Of a stretch of 64,000 nucleotides of DNA, positions 1-8,497 are shown piece after piece. The position numbers and the translations under genes are program-made. Below the pieces are notes generated by a model. That model did not search any database. It was given only the letters and a program-made list of their open reading frames with translations, and was not told the DNA's origin. The DNA is from Streptomyces sp. CB01201 (lineage in GTDB: Bacteria > Actinomycetota > Actinomycetes > Streptomycetales > Streptomycetaceae). How positions within the stretch are numbered: position 1 is the first letter of the stretch; every line of letters begins with the position of its first letter. The DNA is taken from assembly GCF_002803085.1 (NCBI RefSeq), contig NZ_NNBJ01000011.1:124001-188000 (forward strand), read 5' to 3'.

Positions 1-76
1 AGTCGCTGTGCCCGAGCTGCTCGCCGACCCCGGCCTTCAGCTCCTCGGCGGACGTGAAGATCCTCGGCTCTGCCAT
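1..76 (-). CDS. MaoC-family dehydratase, N-terminal fragment
   Basis: Only the first 25 codons lie inside the window; the gene continues off the left edge. The visible start reads MAEPRIFTSAEELKAGVGEQ, typical of the N-terminus of stand-alone MaoC-like (R)-specific enoyl-CoA hydratases in actinobacteria, which hydrate or dehydrate acyl-CoA thioesters in the cytoplasm. The catalytic Asp/His of the hydratase motif would be outside the window. The ATG is preceded by GGGAC rather than a strong Shine-Dalgarno. Its upstream region carries an inverted repeat at 126-157, suggesting TetR-type control. The identification rests on 25 residues, so it is likely but not secure. Confidence 0.6.
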   Translation of the reverse strand, partial: MAEPRIFTSAEELKAGVGEQLGHSD

Positions 77-117
77 GTCCCTGGTCCCTGCCTCTCGCGA
101 CGCTCTCGCCGTCATGA

Positions 118-157
118 ACAAGCGCCTGAGCAAGCACCTGTACAAGCGCTTGCTCAG
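118..157. promoter_or_regulatory. Candidate TetR-type operator upstream of the MaoC gene
   Basis: A perfect 10-bp inverted repeat (CTGAGCAAGC at 126-135, GCTTGCTCAG at 148-157) surrounds a second, tight palindrome CAAGCGCTTG at 143-152. ACAAGCGC also occurs as a direct repeat at 118-125 and 142-149. The site lies 50-80 bp upstream of the MaoC start and about 110 bp upstream of soxR. Nested palindromes of this kind are typical TetR operators of acyl-CoA genes. Which regulator binds is not known. Confidence 0.5.
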
Positions 158-264
158 CTAGCTCAGCATGGTTCGGGCCGCCGGTCCTGTCAACGACGTA
201 CGGCGCTGGCAGCGGGCGGAAGGCGGCACCGGGGCGGAGGGGCGGGGACAGTAGGGTTCGAGGG

Positions 265-726
265 GTGCCGCAGATTCCAGAGAAGATCCACGAGCTCACG
301 GTCGGGCAGCTGGCCGCGCGCAGCGGAGCCGCCGTGTCCGCCCTGCACTTCTACGAGTCGAAGGGCCTGATCGTCAGCCGCCGCACCTCCGGCAACCAGC
401 GGCGCTACGGCCGCGACACCCTGCGCCGGGTGGCCTTCATCCGGGCCGCGCAGCGCGTCGGCATTCCGCTGGCCACGATTCGCGACGCGCTGGCCGAACT
501 CCCCGAGGAGCGCACGCCCACCAAGGAGGACTGGGCCCGCCTCTCCGAGAACTGGCGGACCGAACTCGACCGGCGCATCAGCCAGTTGGGCCGCCTGCGC
601 GACCACCTCTCGGACTGCATCGGCTGCGGCTGCCTGTCCCTGGACAACTGCGTCCTGTCCAACCCGGACGATGTCTTCGGCACCACCCGGGTCGGCTCCC
701 GGCTGCTCGCCGAACGCGAGGGCTGA
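265..726 (+). CDS. soxR: SoxR, redox-sensing MerR-family activator
   Basis: A 153-residue MerR-family regulator. The N-terminal winged helix-turn-helix (residues 11-80, with a LHFYESKGLI segment) is followed by a dimerisation helix and the SoxR [2Fe-2S] cluster motif CIGCGCLSLDNC, with cysteines at 118, 121, 123 and 129. In Streptomyces SoxR is oxidised by redox-active secondary metabolites and activates a small set of reductase, transporter and oxygenase genes. The GTG start has no Shine-Dalgarno, but TAGGGT sits at 252-257, seven bases upstream, which fits a leaderless transcript starting at the GTG. A SoxR box for a target gene was not found nearby. Length and motif are normal for the family. 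Confidence 0.95.
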   Translation: MPQIPEKIHELTVGQLAARSGAAVSALHFYESKGLIVSRRTSGNQRRYGRDTLRRVAFIRAAQRVGIPLATIRDALAELPEERTPTKEDWARLSENWRTELDRRISQLGRLRDHLSDCIGCGCLSLDNCVLSNPDDVFGTTRVGSRLLAEREG

Positions 727-858
727 GGGCGGGGAGTGATCGTACGGGCCGACGCGGGCCACCGTCCTCAGGCGCAGGCCGGCCCGCTCCTCTCGCGCAC
801 ACGGGCCCGCCCTCACGCGCAAGCCCGTGCCACCCTCACGCTCAAGCCGGCGTCGCTC

Positions 859-1566
859 TCACGCGCAAGCCAGCGCCGCCCTCACCAACTCGGCGTTGGA
901 CGCGGCCCGTTCGCCGTCCGGCAGCACCAGTACGTCCTCCAGGCCTATGCGGGTGTCGAGGCCCAGCGAGCGCGCCAGGCGCAGCACCGGCCAGGCGCCG
1001 GCGTCCTGGCCGTGCAGCAGCACGGGCCTGCCGTGTGCCGTGCCCAGCTCGGCCAGCAGGGCGCGGGCCGTCGACTCGGCTTCCCCCGGTGTCGGATCGG
1101 CCACCTCGGCCAGGATGCGCAACACCCTTGATGCGTACGGCGAACCGAGGAAGCGGCGAGCCGCGTCCGTGCCGGACCGGATGCCCGCCTCGATGCCCAC
1201 GCCCCGCTCCAGCAGGGCGGCCGCCACCTCGTCGGCGCCGTCCTCGTGCCAGTTGACCGAGGCGTGGTCGGGCAGCACCGTCCAGGACCGGACGCGCTCC
1301 ACCCGGCGTATTGGATCCGGCTCGGCCCAGGCGCCGGTGGTCACCCCGACCGGCACGTCCACCGCCGCGCGTATCGCCTCGACGGCAGGGCCCACCACGC
1401 GCGGTGACAGCGAGTCGCCGCCGCACGGTGTCTTGGGATGTACATGGACCTCGGCCGCGCCCGCTGCCACCGCGGCCGCCGCGGACTCGGCGAGGGCGGC
1501 CGGGGACAGCGGCACCGCCGTGCCGTCGCCCGCACCGCGTGCGCCGTTCAGACAGACCTGCATCAT
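859..1566 (-). CDS. BKACE-family (DUF849) beta-keto acid cleavage enzyme
   Basis: A 235-residue protein of the beta-keto acid cleavage enzyme (BKACE, formerly DUF849) family: zinc-dependent TIM barrels that condense a beta-keto acid with acetyl-CoA to give acetoacetate and a CoA ester (founder: 3-keto-5-aminohexanoate cleavage enzyme, Kce). The start MMQVCLNGARG, the metal-site strand HVHPKTP (about residues 40-46) and the late RIGLEDVLVLPDG segment match the family. It is clearly shorter than the usual 270-310 residues, and the metal strand reads HVHP rather than the common HxHxR. Its substrate is therefore uncertain. It stands alone, convergent with soxR. The two ATG codons at 1564-1566 and 1561-1563 are equally possible starts. 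Confidence 0.75.
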   Translation of the reverse strand: MMQVCLNGARGAGDGTAVPLSPAALAESAAAAVAAGAAEVHVHPKTPCGGDSLSPRVVGPAVEAIRAAVDVPVGVTTGAWAEPDPIRRVERVRSWTVLPDHASVNWHEDGADEVAAALLERGVGIEAGIRSGTDAARRFLGSPYASRVLRILAEVADPTPGEAESTARALLAELGTAHGRPVLLHGQDAGAWPVLRLARSLGLDTRIGLEDVLVLPDGERAASNAELVRAALACA

Positions 1567-1670
1567 GCGTTCGATGGTGCCAGGGCCCACTGACAACCGC
1601 CCCGGAATCGCCTTGGGCGCACCACGGTCTCCTGGCAACGCGGGGGAGAGTCGGCTCGCCCCCGCGCCGC

Positions 1671-2282
1671 TCACGCCACCGATGCCAGCTCTCCGTGCCG
1701 TGCCGCCTTGGCCCGCATCAGTGCCTCTGTGGTCAGCACGGGGCGCGGGACCAGAATGCCGCAGCCCGAACAGACCGGCCCGAACCACGGTTCGTGGGAC
1801 AGGTCCTGGCTCCACACCAGCCGCCTTCCCCCGCACACCGGGCACCCCGCGCCGGGTGTGGTCCGCAGTGCCGCGATCATGCGGCCGAGCACCTCGGCCA
1901 GCGGCTCGGTGGGATGCGTGCGTGGATCGTCGCACCAGGCCACCCCGAAACCGCCCCAGGTGCGCCGGTGCCAGTCGTCGAAGGAGCCCGGGCGCCGCAG
2001 CCCCGCGTGCTTCTCGCGCTTCCGGCGCGCCGCGAACTCCACTTCGTAGGCGAGCCAGACGGTCCTGGCCGCCTCCAGTTCCTCCAGCGCGGCCACCAGC
2101 CGCGCCGGATCGGGGGCCCGGTCCTCGGGCCCGATGCGGTGCCTGCCGCACAAATGGTCCCAGGTCGCCCGGTGCCCGTAGGGGGCGAACCTCTCCAGAC
2201 ACTTGCGCAGCGAATAGCGCCGCAACGCGAGGTCGTTCCTCGGGTCGCGCACCTGTCTCGCCAGACTGCGGAAACCAGCCAT
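1671..2282 (-). CDS. Conserved hypothetical protein with C-terminal zinc ribbon
   Basis: A 203-residue soluble protein. The N-terminal two thirds are rich in Arg, Trp and His, with several WDHL/DDWHRRTW-type segments. The C-terminus carries two CxxC knuckles (CPVCGG and CSGCG) about 25 residues apart, which look like a structural zinc ribbon. I recognise no enzyme motif and assign no function; nucleic-acid or protein binding would be a guess. The ATG at 2282 is chosen because upstream in-frame sequence is not conserved-looking and a palindromic site lies 66-92 bp upstream. The gap to the BKACE gene on the same strand is 104 bp. Confidence 0.6.
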   Translation of the reverse strand: MAGFRSLARQVRDPRNDLALRRYSLRKCLERFAPYGHRATWDHLCGRHRIGPEDRAPDPARLVAALEELEAARTVWLAYEVEFAARRKREKHAGLRRPGSFDDWHRRTWGGFGVAWCDDPRTHPTEPLAEVLGRMIAALRTTPGAGCPVCGGRRLVWSQDLSHEPWFGPVCSGCGILVPRPVLTTEALMRAKAARHGELASVA

Positions 2283-2347
2283 GGCCCTGCCACCTCCGTC
2301 GCTCGTACTTCGGCGTCGAGGAATGGACGTACCGGACGACGATCCGG

Positions 2348-2374
2348 CTCCATCGAAATTCCGATGGAGTCCAT
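2348..2374. promoter_or_regulatory. Nested palindromes upstream of the zinc-ribbon gene
   Basis: CTCCATCG (2348-2355) and CGATGGAG (2362-2369) form a perfect 8-bp inverted repeat around AAATTC. Its right arm is shared with a second palindrome ATGGAGTCCAT (2364-2374). The sites lie upstream of the minus-strand gene starting at 2282, in an AT-richer patch, and look like an operator rather than a terminator since no T-run follows. Confidence 0.4.
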
Positions 2375-2822
2375 TACGGGGGATTCGCCTACCCTGTCCC
2401 AAGGGTTGGAATCCGATTCTCAGGAACTCCTCACAACGTGGCCCGTATGTGCCGGTTACCCCGGCGACCTGCGGTAACACGCAAAGTGCCTGGCCGCGGG
2501 CGGGTCGGGGAAGGGGCCGCGCTGGCCGCGGGCGGAGTTGATCCGCGCCTCGGGAATCCCGGCAACCCATCCGGTCCCTCAAGGCACTTGTGCGCCTCCG
2601 GCCCGACCCGCGTCCGTCCGCCCCGCACAACCCTGCGAAGGCCGGAAGGAATACGCGCTCCGACGGAGGCCGAAAGGGCACAGCCTCCGGTGGTACGCCG
2701 CCGCGCTCGCGAAGCCGATCGGGCGAGCGTGTGGGGATTCGGAGAAGGTGACGCATGTTCACCTTACGGCGTGCCGTACCCCCCAGTAGCCTCCCGCGCA
2801 TCGGCCCCCACTAGGAGCGCGC
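2375..2822. other. Intergenic region between divergent genes
   Basis: No convincing gene is visible between the zinc-ribbon gene and the penicillin acylase gene. A 7-bp stem with a 12-nt loop (CGGAGGC 2664-2670 / GCCTCCG 2683-2689) could sit in the 5' leader of the acylase mRNA. A plus-strand ORF through this stretch would extend the acylase upstream, but it lacks gene-like codon bias and is not counted. Confidence 0.4.
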
Positions 2823-5657
2823 ATGCGACGACGCACCGCAAGGCTCGCAACACCCGGCAAAATCAGCAGACTTCGACGTACGGCGGACATCGGACGCGGC
2901 AGAGCCGCCGCGTGCGCCGTCACCGTCATCGCCCTCTCCGCGGCCCTGCTCGGCCCCGCCGTCCCGGCCGGCGCCGCCGAGCCCGCCGACGGCGACCACT
3001 GCCAGGGGCAGTGCTCCGACATCCTGCCGCCCGGAGCCAACGGCAACGCCACCCTCGTCGAGATCCTCGGCAACAAGGTGTTCGGGACCCACCCCGCACA
3101 CAGTGACGACGAGCTCGGCAAGTACGACGCGCTGGTGGCGGGGCAGTCCTCGCTCACCGACGACAAGCTCAACTCCTTCTTCAACGACGCCTCCTTCGGG
3201 GTGCCGAACGGGCAGGAGCAGTCGACCAGTTCGCCCCGCCCGGACGTCACCATCACCCGGGACAAGGCGACGGGCGTACCGCACATCAAGGGCACCACGC
3301 GGTACGGAACCGAGTACGGTGCCGGATACGCGGCCGGGCAGGACCGGCTCTGGCTGATGGACCTGTTCCGGCACATCGGGCGCGGCGAGCTGACCTCCTT
3401 CGCGGGCGGCGCCCTCGCCAACCAGGGCCTGGAGCAGGAGTTCTGGCCGCAGGCCCCGTACACCGAGGCCGATCTCCAGGCGCAGGTCGACCGGATCCGC
3501 ACCACCAACGGCGCCCGCGGCGAGCAGGCCATGGCCGACGCGCAGGCCTACGTGGACGGCATCAACGCCTACGCCAAGCAGTCCAAGGACGGCCGGTACT
3601 TCCCCGGCGAGTACGTCCTCACCGGCAAGATCGACTCCATTACGAACGTGGGGGAGATCCAGCCCTTCAAGCTGACCGACCTGATCGCGCTCGCCTCCGT
3701 GGTGGGCGGGCTGTTCGGCGGCGGGGGCGGCGGTGAAGTCCAGGCCGCGCTCTCGCTCCAGGCCGCGCAGGCCAAGTACGGCGTCGCCGAGGGCACCAAG
3801 GTCTGGGAGTCCTTCCGCGAGCGCAACGACCCCGAGGCCGCCCTGACCGTGCACGACGGCACCAGCTTCCCGTACGCGGGCAAGCCCGCCAACGCCCAGG
3901 GCGCGGCGATGCCCGACCCGGGCTCGGTCGTCCCCGAACAACTGGTCTACGACCGCACCGGCTCGGCGAACACCCGGGCCAAGGCCGACGTGAAGGTTCC
4001 GCAGAAACTCAAGCCGTTGAAGGGCATGTACGACAACGGGGCGCTGCCCGGCGTCGACCTCGGCAAGCCGCGCGGCATGTCCAACGCCCTCGTGGTGTCG
4101 GGCTCGCGCACGGCGAGCGGCAACCCGGTGGCCGTCTTCGGCCCCCAAACCGGCTATTTCGCGCCGCAGTTGCTGATGCTCCAGGAGATCCAGGGGCCCG
4201 GCATCAGCGCCCGGGGCGCCTCCTTCGCCGGGGTCGGCATGTATGTCCAGCTCGGCCGCGGCCAGGACTACGCCTGGTCGGCCACCTCCGCGGGCCAGGA
4301 CATCACCGACACCTATGCGGTGGAGCTCTGCCAGGACGCCACCCACTACGTGTACCGCGGGGTGTGCACCCCGATGGAGAAGCTGGAGAAGACCAACAGC
4401 TGGAAGCCGACCGTCGCCGACACGACCGCGGCCGGTTCCTACCGGATGCAGGTGTGGCGCACCAACTACGGCATCGTCACGGCCCGCGCCACCGTGGGCG
4501 GCAAGCCCGTCGCGTACACCTCGCTGCGCTCCACCTACCGTCACGAGGCCGACTCGATCATCGGCTTCCAGATGATGAACGACCCCTCGTTCGTGAAGGA
4601 CGCCAAGACCTTCCAGGAGGCGGCCCAGGCCGTCGACTACACCTTCAACTGGTTCTACGCGGACTCACGGACGGCCGCGTACTACAACAGCGGTCTGAAC
4701 CCGGTCCGCAACCCGGACGTCGACCCTTCGCTGCCGGTCAAGGCGGAGCAGGGCTATGAATGGCAGGGCTTCGACCCCGCCGCCAACACGGCCGCCTACA
4801 CCCCGTCCGCCCAACACCCCCAGTCGGTCGGCCAGGACTACTACGTGTCCTGGAACAACAAACAGGCCAAGGACTACTCCACGGCCGGGTTCGGCGACGG
4901 ATCCGTGCACCGGGTGAACCTCCTCGACGACCGGGTGAAGGCCCTGGTCGCGCAGGGCGGTGTGACCCGCTCCTCGCTCACCCGGGCCATGGCCCAGGCC
5001 GCCGTCACGGACCTGCGCGGCGAGGACGTGCTGCCCGAGCTCCTCAAGGTGCTGCGCAGTGCACCCGTCACCGACCCCCAACTCGTCACCGCAGTGCAGC
5101 AATTGGAGGCATGGCAGGCCGACGGGAGCCAGCGCCGCGAGACCTCGCAGGGTTCGCACACCTACACCCATCCCGACGCGGTGCGGCTGATGGACGCCTG
5201 GTGGCCGCTGCTGGTCGAGGGTGAGTTCCGGCCCGGTCTCGGCGACCCGCTCTACAGCGCCCTGACCACCAACCTCGGCATCGACGAGGCACCCTCGGCC
5301 GGGCACGGCCCGACCGGCGCGCACGCCGGGTCCGCCTTCCAGTACGGCTGGTGGAGTTATGTCGACAAGGACCTGAGGACGGTCCTGGGCGAGAACGTGC
5401 AAGGTCCGCTGGCCCGCGCCTACTGCGGCGGCGGGCAGCTCGCCGCCTGCCGCGACAGCCTGCTCGGCACGCTCAAGCAGGCCGCCGCCAAGACCCCGGC
5501 CCAGGTCTACCCGGGAGACGCCGGCTGCTCGGCGGGTGACCAGTGGTGCGCCGACAGCATCACGCAGCGCCCGCTCGGCGGCATCACCCAGTCCACCATC
5601 AACTGGCAGAACCGGCCCACCTATCAGCAGGTGGTCGAGTTCCCCAGCCACCGATAG
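2823..5657 (+). CDS. Secreted penicillin acylase-family Ntn hydrolase
   Basis: A 944-residue precursor of the Ntn-hydrolase penicillin acylase family (S45), which hydrolyses amide bonds in beta-lactams, acyl-homoserine lactones or other N-acyl compounds. A long n-region and the hydrophobic stretch AACAVTVIALSAALLGPAVP (about 30-50) form a signal peptide ending near AGAAEP. Residues 100-300 give the alpha-chain part (a YAAGQDRLWLMDLFRH segment is typical). Autoproteolysis should occur before Ser420 in GMSNALVVSG, which becomes the N-terminal nucleophile of the beta chain; the GNPVAVFGPQTG segment that follows fits. It appears monocistronic, and a hairpin at 5667-5703 follows its stop. The natural substrate cannot be read from sequence. 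Confidence 0.9.
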   Translation: MRRRTARLATPGKISRLRRTADIGRGRAAACAVTVIALSAALLGPAVPAGAAEPADGDHCQGQCSDILPPGANGNATLVEILGNKVFGTHPAHSDDELGKYDALVAGQSSLTDDKLNSFFNDASFGVPNGQEQSTSSPRPDVTITRDKATGVPHIKGTTRYGTEYGAGYAAGQDRLWLMDLFRHIGRGELTSFAGGALANQGLEQEFWPQAPYTEADLQAQVDRIRTTNGARGEQAMADAQAYVDGINAYAKQSKDGRYFPGEYVLTGKIDSITNVGEIQPFKLTDLIALASVVGGLFGGGGGGEVQAALSLQAAQAKYGVAEGTKVWESFRERNDPEAALTVHDGTSFPYAGKPANAQGAAMPDPGSVVPEQLVYDRTGSANTRAKADVKVPQKLKPLKGMYDNGALPGVDLGKPRGMSNALVVSGSRTASGNPVAVFGPQTGYFAPQLLMLQEIQGPGISARGASFAGVGMYVQLGRGQDYAWSATSAGQDITDTYAVELCQDATHYVYRGVCTPMEKLEKTNSWKPTVADTTAAGSYRMQVWRTNYGIVTARATVGGKPVAYTSLRSTYRHEADSIIGFQMMNDPSFVKDAKTFQEAAQAVDYTFNWFYADSRTAAYYNSGLNPVRNPDVDPSLPVKAEQGYEWQGFDPAANTAAYTPSAQHPQSVGQDYYVSWNNKQAKDYSTAGFGDGSVHRVNLLDDRVKALVAQGGVTRSSLTRAMAQAAVTDLRGEDVLPELLKVLRSAPVTDPQLVTAVQQLEAWQADGSQRRETSQGSHTYTHPDAVRLMDAWWPLLVEGEFRPGLGDPLYSALTTNLGIDEAPSAGHGPTGAHAGSAFQYGWWSYVDKDLRTVLGENVQGPLARAYCGGGQLAACRDSLLGTLKQAAAKTPAQVYPGDAGCSAGDQWCADSITQRPLGGITQSTINWQNRPTYQQVVEFPSHR

Positions 5658-5666
5658 GGAACGGAC

Positions 5667-5703
5667 GGCCGCGGGTCAGGGTCCGACGATCCGGCCCGCG
5701 GCC
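5667..5703. terminator. Terminator-like hairpin between convergent genes
   Basis: GGCCGCGGG (5667-5675) pairs perfectly with CCCGCGGCC (5695-5703). It lies just after the acylase stop and overlaps the last codons of the convergent hydrolase gene, so it may end the plus-strand transcript. Confidence 0.55.
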
Positions 5704-6992
5704 AGCACCACCCGGGCCAGCTCCGGGTGGCAGATGTCGCTGTGCGCGCCCGAGGGCGGGCCGCCGTCCTTCACCACCGTGGCCGCGTCCACGCTGACAC
5801 AGCCCGAGTCCGGCACCCCGTGGCGCAGCGCCTCGGCGAGCGTGAGCGTGGTGCAGGGGCTGACCGCCTGGATGCCGTCGTGGCCGATCGCCCACCAGCG
5901 CCGGTCGAGACCGGGCAGCTCGCTCGCGTAGTCCCCCGCCAGCGCCGAGGCCAGCGGGTAGAGCACGCCGAGCGCGGTGTCGAAGTGCGAGTAGCAGGAC
6001 ACGACCGGGCCGTCGACCCGGCCCTGCGCGTCGCTCAGGGCGCCCGCCCCCGGGAGTCCCTCCGGCAGCCGCTCCGCGAACGCGTAGTGCGAGAAGGCGC
6101 CTTCGAGCAGGGTCACCGACTTCACGTTGTGCGCCGTGCCCGGCAGTCCCTTCAGCGCGAAGGCGACCAGGCGCGCGCCCTGGCTGTGCCCCACGAGATG
6201 GATGCGCAAGTCCGGCCGTGCGGTGGCGAGTTGCCCGACCAGCGGGCCGAGGCCGCGCTGGCCGACCGTGCCCGCCCGGTGCTTCATCTCGTAGTACGTC
6301 GTCTGGCGGAGCACCTCCTTGGCGCCGTCCCAGAGGTGCTTGAGGGAGCCGCCGATCGAGAACGAGGGCCCCGGCGGCCCCGGTTGCACGGCCATGCCGG
6401 TGTCGGCGAGGGCGGCCGTGAACCGCTGGCACAGGCCGAGGATGTCGTCGGTCAGGAGCGCGGGCGCGGCGCCGGGCCCGTCCTCCGGCGCCAGGTCCCC
6501 GGGCGTCCACGGCGCGGTCGTGGGAGCCGTCACCAGCTGCCGGGTCAGCCGGGCGAAATCGGTGAACGCGGCCTCGTCGTCCGGGCGTTGCTCCAGGTGG
6601 CCGGCGATCCCGTCGATCGCGGCGTCCTGGCCGGGGAAGAACCCCTTGAGCGCGGCGACGGTCGCGCCGTCCAGTCCGGGCCCGGTCGGGGCGGCCGCCG
6701 CGGCGGCGTGCGGGAAGTTCGGGATGGTCTCGTCCGTGAAGCGGATCGACGGCCAGATCACCCCGCCGTAGCCGAGGCGCACCCCGGCCGACCCGGCGGC
6801 CAGTGCGGGGAACGCCGCGAAGAACGCCCGGAACAGACTCCTCGCGTTGTCGGGGGTGTTGTTCCAGCCGTGCGCGAACAGCACCAGGTCGGTGGCGTCC
6901 ACGCCGGTCAGGGCCGTGCGTTCGGCGGGATCGGCGTCGCCGTCCGCGTCGAAGGTGATCTCCCGGTACGGCTCGACTCCGATGTCCGTCAT
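5676..6992 (-). CDS. Alpha/beta-hydrolase (lipase-like) protein
   Basis: A 438-residue protein with an alpha/beta-hydrolase core. LVLFAHGWNN near residue 40 resembles the oxyanion-hole strand, and HLVGHSQGAR carries the nucleophile elbow GxSxG with Ser270. An unusual insertion of roughly 130 residues, rich in Ala, Pro and Asp, separates these elements. The catalytic Asp and His are not certain (SHFDT and GAHSD are candidates). No signal peptide or transmembrane segment is seen, so it is probably cytoplasmic. The substrate is unknown. It faces the acylase gene and is separated from the next minus-strand gene by 146 bp. Confidence 0.75.
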   Translation of the reverse strand: MTDIGVEPYREITFDADGDADPAERTALTGVDATDLVLFAHGWNNTPDNARSLFRAFFAAFPALAAGSAGVRLGYGGVIWPSIRFTDETIPNFPHAAAAAAPTGPGLDGATVAALKGFFPGQDAAIDGIAGHLEQRPDDEAAFTDFARLTRQLVTAPTTAPWTPGDLAPEDGPGAAPALLTDDILGLCQRFTAALADTGMAVQPGPPGPSFSIGGSLKHLWDGAKEVLRQTTYYEMKHRAGTVGQRGLGPLVGQLATARPDLRIHLVGHSQGARLVAFALKGLPGTAHNVKSVTLLEGAFSHYAFAERLPEGLPGAGALSDAQGRVDGPVVSCYSHFDTALGVLYPLASALAGDYASELPGLDRRWWAIGHDGIQAVSPCTTLTLAEALRHGVPDSGCVSVDAATVVKDGGPPSGAHSDICHPELARVVLAAGRIVGP

Positions 6993-7138
6993 GCCCCGAC
7001 CTCCGGTCCGCTCGACGATGAGCGTCCTCCATCGTCCCGCCGCGCCGTGGACCTGGCCATATGCGGGACGGGGCGGAGTGGTGGGATCCCGGACTTCCTG
7101 CTGCGGCTCGGCGGTGCATCAGGTGCTGCACAGGTGGG

Positions 7139-8395
7139 TCAGCCATACATCAGGTACGTGCGGCGTATGGTGCGGAACGCTTCGAGCCCCGGCTGCCAGG
7201 CGGCGACGATCTCGTCCGTGGTGGCGCCGGCGTCGATCATCGTCCGTACCAGGGTGGAGCCCGTCAGCTTGTCGATCCAGTGGTCCGACCGCCAGGCGAA
7301 GCCGCTCCACAGCCGTTTGGCGGTCACGAGTAGGGCGATGCCGGTGCGTACCGGATCGAACAACTCCCTTTCGTGGACGTGTAGTTGTACGCCACCGATG
7401 GTCTTCCCCGCGAATTTGGAGAACGTCGGCGCGAAGTACGCCTCGCGGAACCGGACCCCGGGCAGGGCGAGTTGTTCCAGCGCGGCCGCCCAGCGGCCGT
7501 CGATGCCCTCGGCGCCGAGGAGCTCGAACGGCCGGGTCGTGCCGCGTCCCTCCGACAGGTTGGTGCCCTCGAAGAGGCAGGTGCCGGAGTAGACGAGGGC
7601 GGTGTCCGGGGTGGGCATGTTGGGGCTCGGCGGCACCCAGGGCAGGGCGGTGCGGTCGTAGAAGTCGGTGCGGCGCCATCCGGTCATGCCGACGGTCGTC
7701 AGGCGGACCTTCCCGCCGAGGAACTCGGCGTTGAAGAGCCGGGCGAGTTCGGCCGCCGTCATCCCGTGGGCCTGGGCGATGGGCCTGCGCCCGACGAAGG
7801 TGGCGAACGCCGGGTCCAGGACCGGGCCGTACGCGGCCCGGCCGGTCGCCGGGTTGGGCCGGTCCAGGACGACGAACCGCTTGCCGGCGAGGGCGGCGGC
7901 CTCCATGCAGTCGTAGAGCGTCCAGATGTAGGTGTAGAAGCGGGCGCCGACGTCCTGGATGTCGAAGACGACGGTGTCCACGGCGGAGGCGGTGAAGATG
8001 TCGGCGAGGGGCCGGCCGCTCTTCGTGTACGTGTCGTAGACGGGCAGCCCCGTCGCCGGGTCGTCGTGGCGGCCCTCGGATCCGCCGGCCTGGGCGGTGC
8101 CGCGGAAGCCGTGTTCGGGGCCGAAGACGGCGGTGAGGTGTACGCGGGGGTCGGCGTGCAGGACGTCCACGATGTGGTGGACGTCCTGGGTCACGCCGGT
8201 GGGGTTGGTGACGATGCCGATGGCCTGGCCGGCCAGGGGGGTGTAGCCGTCGGCTGCGAGCCGGTCGAATCCGGTACGGGTGGGGGTTTCCGGGGCGGCG
8301 GCCGGGTGGGCTCCCGTGCGGGTTCCCGTGCGGGGCGCTCCGGCGGCGAGGGCGCCGGTGACGCCGGTGAGTACGCCCCGTCTGGTCATCGTCAT
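7139..8395 (-). CDS. NamZ-type (DUF1343) exo-beta-N-acetylmuramidase, exported
   Basis: A 418-residue member of the DUF1343 family, now known from Bacillus NamZ to be an exo-acting beta-N-acetylmuramidase that removes terminal MurNAc from peptidoglycan fragments. Recognisable blocks are GIVTNPTGV near residue 60, AVFGPEHGFRG, FDIQDVGARFYTYIWTL, VVLDRPNP and the late CLFEGTNLSEGRGTT. The N-terminus has a twin-arginine motif (TRRGVLTG) followed by a short hydrophobic, Ala-rich stretch, pointing to Tat export. A second ATG six bases downstream (8387-8389) would start directly at MTRRG and is equally plausible. No partner glycosidase is adjacent; a role in cell-wall recycling is inferred from the family. 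Confidence 0.88.
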   Translation of the reverse strand: MTMTRRGVLTGVTGALAAGAPRTGTRTGAHPAAAPETPTRTGFDRLAADGYTPLAGQAIGIVTNPTGVTQDVHHIVDVLHADPRVHLTAVFGPEHGFRGTAQAGGSEGRHDDPATGLPVYDTYTKSGRPLADIFTASAVDTVVFDIQDVGARFYTYIWTLYDCMEAAALAGKRFVVLDRPNPATGRAAYGPVLDPAFATFVGRRPIAQAHGMTAAELARLFNAEFLGGKVRLTTVGMTGWRRTDFYDRTALPWVPPSPNMPTPDTALVYSGTCLFEGTNLSEGRGTTRPFELLGAEGIDGRWAAALEQLALPGVRFREAYFAPTFSKFAGKTIGGVQLHVHERELFDPVRTGIALLVTAKRLWSGFAWRSDHWIDKLTGSTLVRTMIDAGATTDEIVAAWQPGLEAFRTIRRTYLMYG

Positions 8396-8497
8396 GCTGC
8401 GGACGCTAGCGGTGGGGGCGGGGTTTCGGAACGTCCCATGCCGTGGCCCTCCGGGGGAGTGGGGAGGGGAGGCGCAGGTTTCGCCTGGTGCGGGCTC

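Noticed and set aside
126..157. KstR2-type box (AnCAAGnnCTTGnT) upstream of the MaoC gene, implying steroid catabolism
   Set aside because: One conserved base differs (T for the first A) and no cholesterol-ring gene is nearby; kept only as a generic TetR-type dyad.
2640..2700. Riboswitch in the acylase leader
   Set aside because: Only one 7-bp stem could be found; no known riboswitch core fits.
827..3106. Long plus-strand ORF of about 760 codons across 827-3106
   Set aside because: It is antisense to the BKACE and zinc-ribbon genes, extremely rich in Arg, Pro, Ser and Ala, and shows no motif; it is the usual mirror frame of high-GC DNA.
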